From contig JAAFJQ010000009.1 of NCBI GenBank assembly GCA_013298185.1, forward strand, positions 1 to 39,015: a stretch of DNA of 39,015 nt, in the 5' to 3' direction. Below are positions 38,599 through 39,015 of the stretch, one piece after another. Position 1 is the first letter of the stretch. Each line of letters starts with the position of its first letter. This DNA comes from Deinococcales bacterium. Lineage in GTDB: Bacteria > Deinococcota > Deinococci > Deinococcales > JAAFIG01. Below the pieces are notes generated by a model. It had not been told where the DNA came from. It did not search any database and was given only the letters and a program-made list of their open reading frames with translations. The position numbers and the translations under genes are program-made.

Positions 38599-39015
38599 GT
38601 TATGCCCTCGAGCCAAATGCCAAAATCGCGTTGTCCTCGAGCGTAAAGTATCGGGCGTTTCTCGCGTTTACCAAGTTTTTTCTTGTTTTGCATTTCAGTC
38701 GGGCGTTCATGAACTTCCAACTCTGGTACAAGCGCCCAGTTGGTGTTCATCGGCTGAAAATTCTTGCTTTCTGCGGTTGCCAGAAAACGCACCAAACCAC
38801 CGAGCATGGTCGTGGGTGGTGGCACAACTGCCGCTAAGCCCAGAGCAATTCGCGCAGCGTTTACACCAGCCAGCCAGCCAGTCGCGGCACTCTCGAGGTA
38901 GCCTTCCGTACCAGCCAACACGCCAGCCGTGAACAGATGCGGATGGCTTCTAAATTGCAAGGTCGGCTCGAGCAGTTTTGGAGCGCAGAGGTATGTGTTG
39001 CGGTGCATCACACCG
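38595..39015 (-). CDS. trmFO: Methylenetetrahydrofolate-tRNA-(uracil-5-)-methyltransferase (3' part)
   Basis: The frame is open to the window edge, so only the C-terminal ~139 residues are present. TrmFO uses folate and FAD to make m5U54 in tRNA. Diagnostic stretches are 'HRNTYLCAPKLL', 'LFTAGVLAGTEGYLESAATGWLAGVNAARIALG' (the FAD-binding end) and 'PPTTMLGGLVRFLATAESKNFQPMNTNWAL'. The tail ends in a short basic and aromatic extension. Its stop overlaps the VOC gene start by four bases. Confidence 0.95.
   Translation of the reverse strand, partial: GVMHRNTYLCAPKLLEPTLQFRSHPHLFTAGVLAGTEGYLESAATGWLAGVNAARIALGLAAVVPPPTTMLGGLVRFLATAESKNFQPMNTNWALVPELEVHERPTEMQNKKKLGKREKRPILYARGQRDFGIWLEGIT

Noticed and set aside
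1-39015. tRNA, rRNA, riboswitch or CRISPR features
   Set aside because: I looked for cloverleaf-like stretches, conserved rRNA words and regular spacers in the gaps and saw none; short structured RNAs could be missed without a covariance search.

Overview
The window looks like chromosomal DNA of a bacterium from the Deinococcus-Thermus phylum (Deinococcota), with GC near 50 %. This is an inference. The clues are a DUF1999 acetyltransferase, a family I know mainly from that phylum; a PIG-L deacetylase resembling the bacillithiol type; TrmFO and MutS2; and many genes whose start codon lies only 5-8 bases after a TANNNT -10 box, which implies leaderless mRNAs as described for Deinococcus. No rRNA, tRNA, CRISPR array, integrase or transposase was seen.

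Layout. 1-1027: end of a TerC-family gene, a 32-codon membrane miniprotein behind a duplicated start region, a zf-TFIIB protein and two tandem terminators. 1.07-6.9 kb: DUF1999 protein, then on the minus strand an ABC-2 exporter pair, a PIG-L deacetylase, FabH, an AAC(3)-like acetyltransferase and a secreted protein. 7.0-9.5 kb: mutS2 behind a five-unit repeat leader. 9.5-13.4 kb: accessory patch with a retropepsin-like operon, an AT-rich unknown gene, a putative zincin plus small partner, and a toxin-antitoxin pair whose toxin has an in-frame stop. 13.7-20.0 kb: VOC protein, RNHCP protein, polytopic membrane protein, glycosyltransferase coupled to two unknown genes, acyl-CoA dehydrogenase and galactokinase. 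20.2-25.2 kb: a complete branched-chain amino-acid-type transporter (livM, livH, livK, livG, livF). 25.3-26.8 kb: Cache-GGDEF sensor. 26.9-30.7 kb: peptide/nickel-type substrate-binding protein with two permeases but no ATPases. 30.7-39.0 kb: mnmA, a frameshifted AAA/PD-(D/E)XK gene, an APH-type kinase, a CAP-domain protein, an esterase with an ATP-grasp ligase, a VOC protein and the 3' part of trmFO.

The most unusual property is genome-scale. The palindrome CTCGAG occurs about 220 times by hand count, roughly one per 180 bp against about one per 4 kb expected. It occurs in all three reading frames of genes and between genes, and is missing from the most foreign-looking gene. Intergenic DNA also carries several repeat families: a MITE-like element with 16-bp terminal inverted repeats (two copies), a strong palindrome family (three copies) and heptamer arrays.

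Functionally, most genes are ordinary housekeeping: fatty-acid initiation, tRNA modification, solute uptake and sugar phosphorylation. The places most likely to hold undescribed biology are the CTCGAG signal, the MITE-like element, the mutS2 leader array, the zincin plus 70-residue partner cassette, and the unknown gene pair coupled to a glycosyltransferase.
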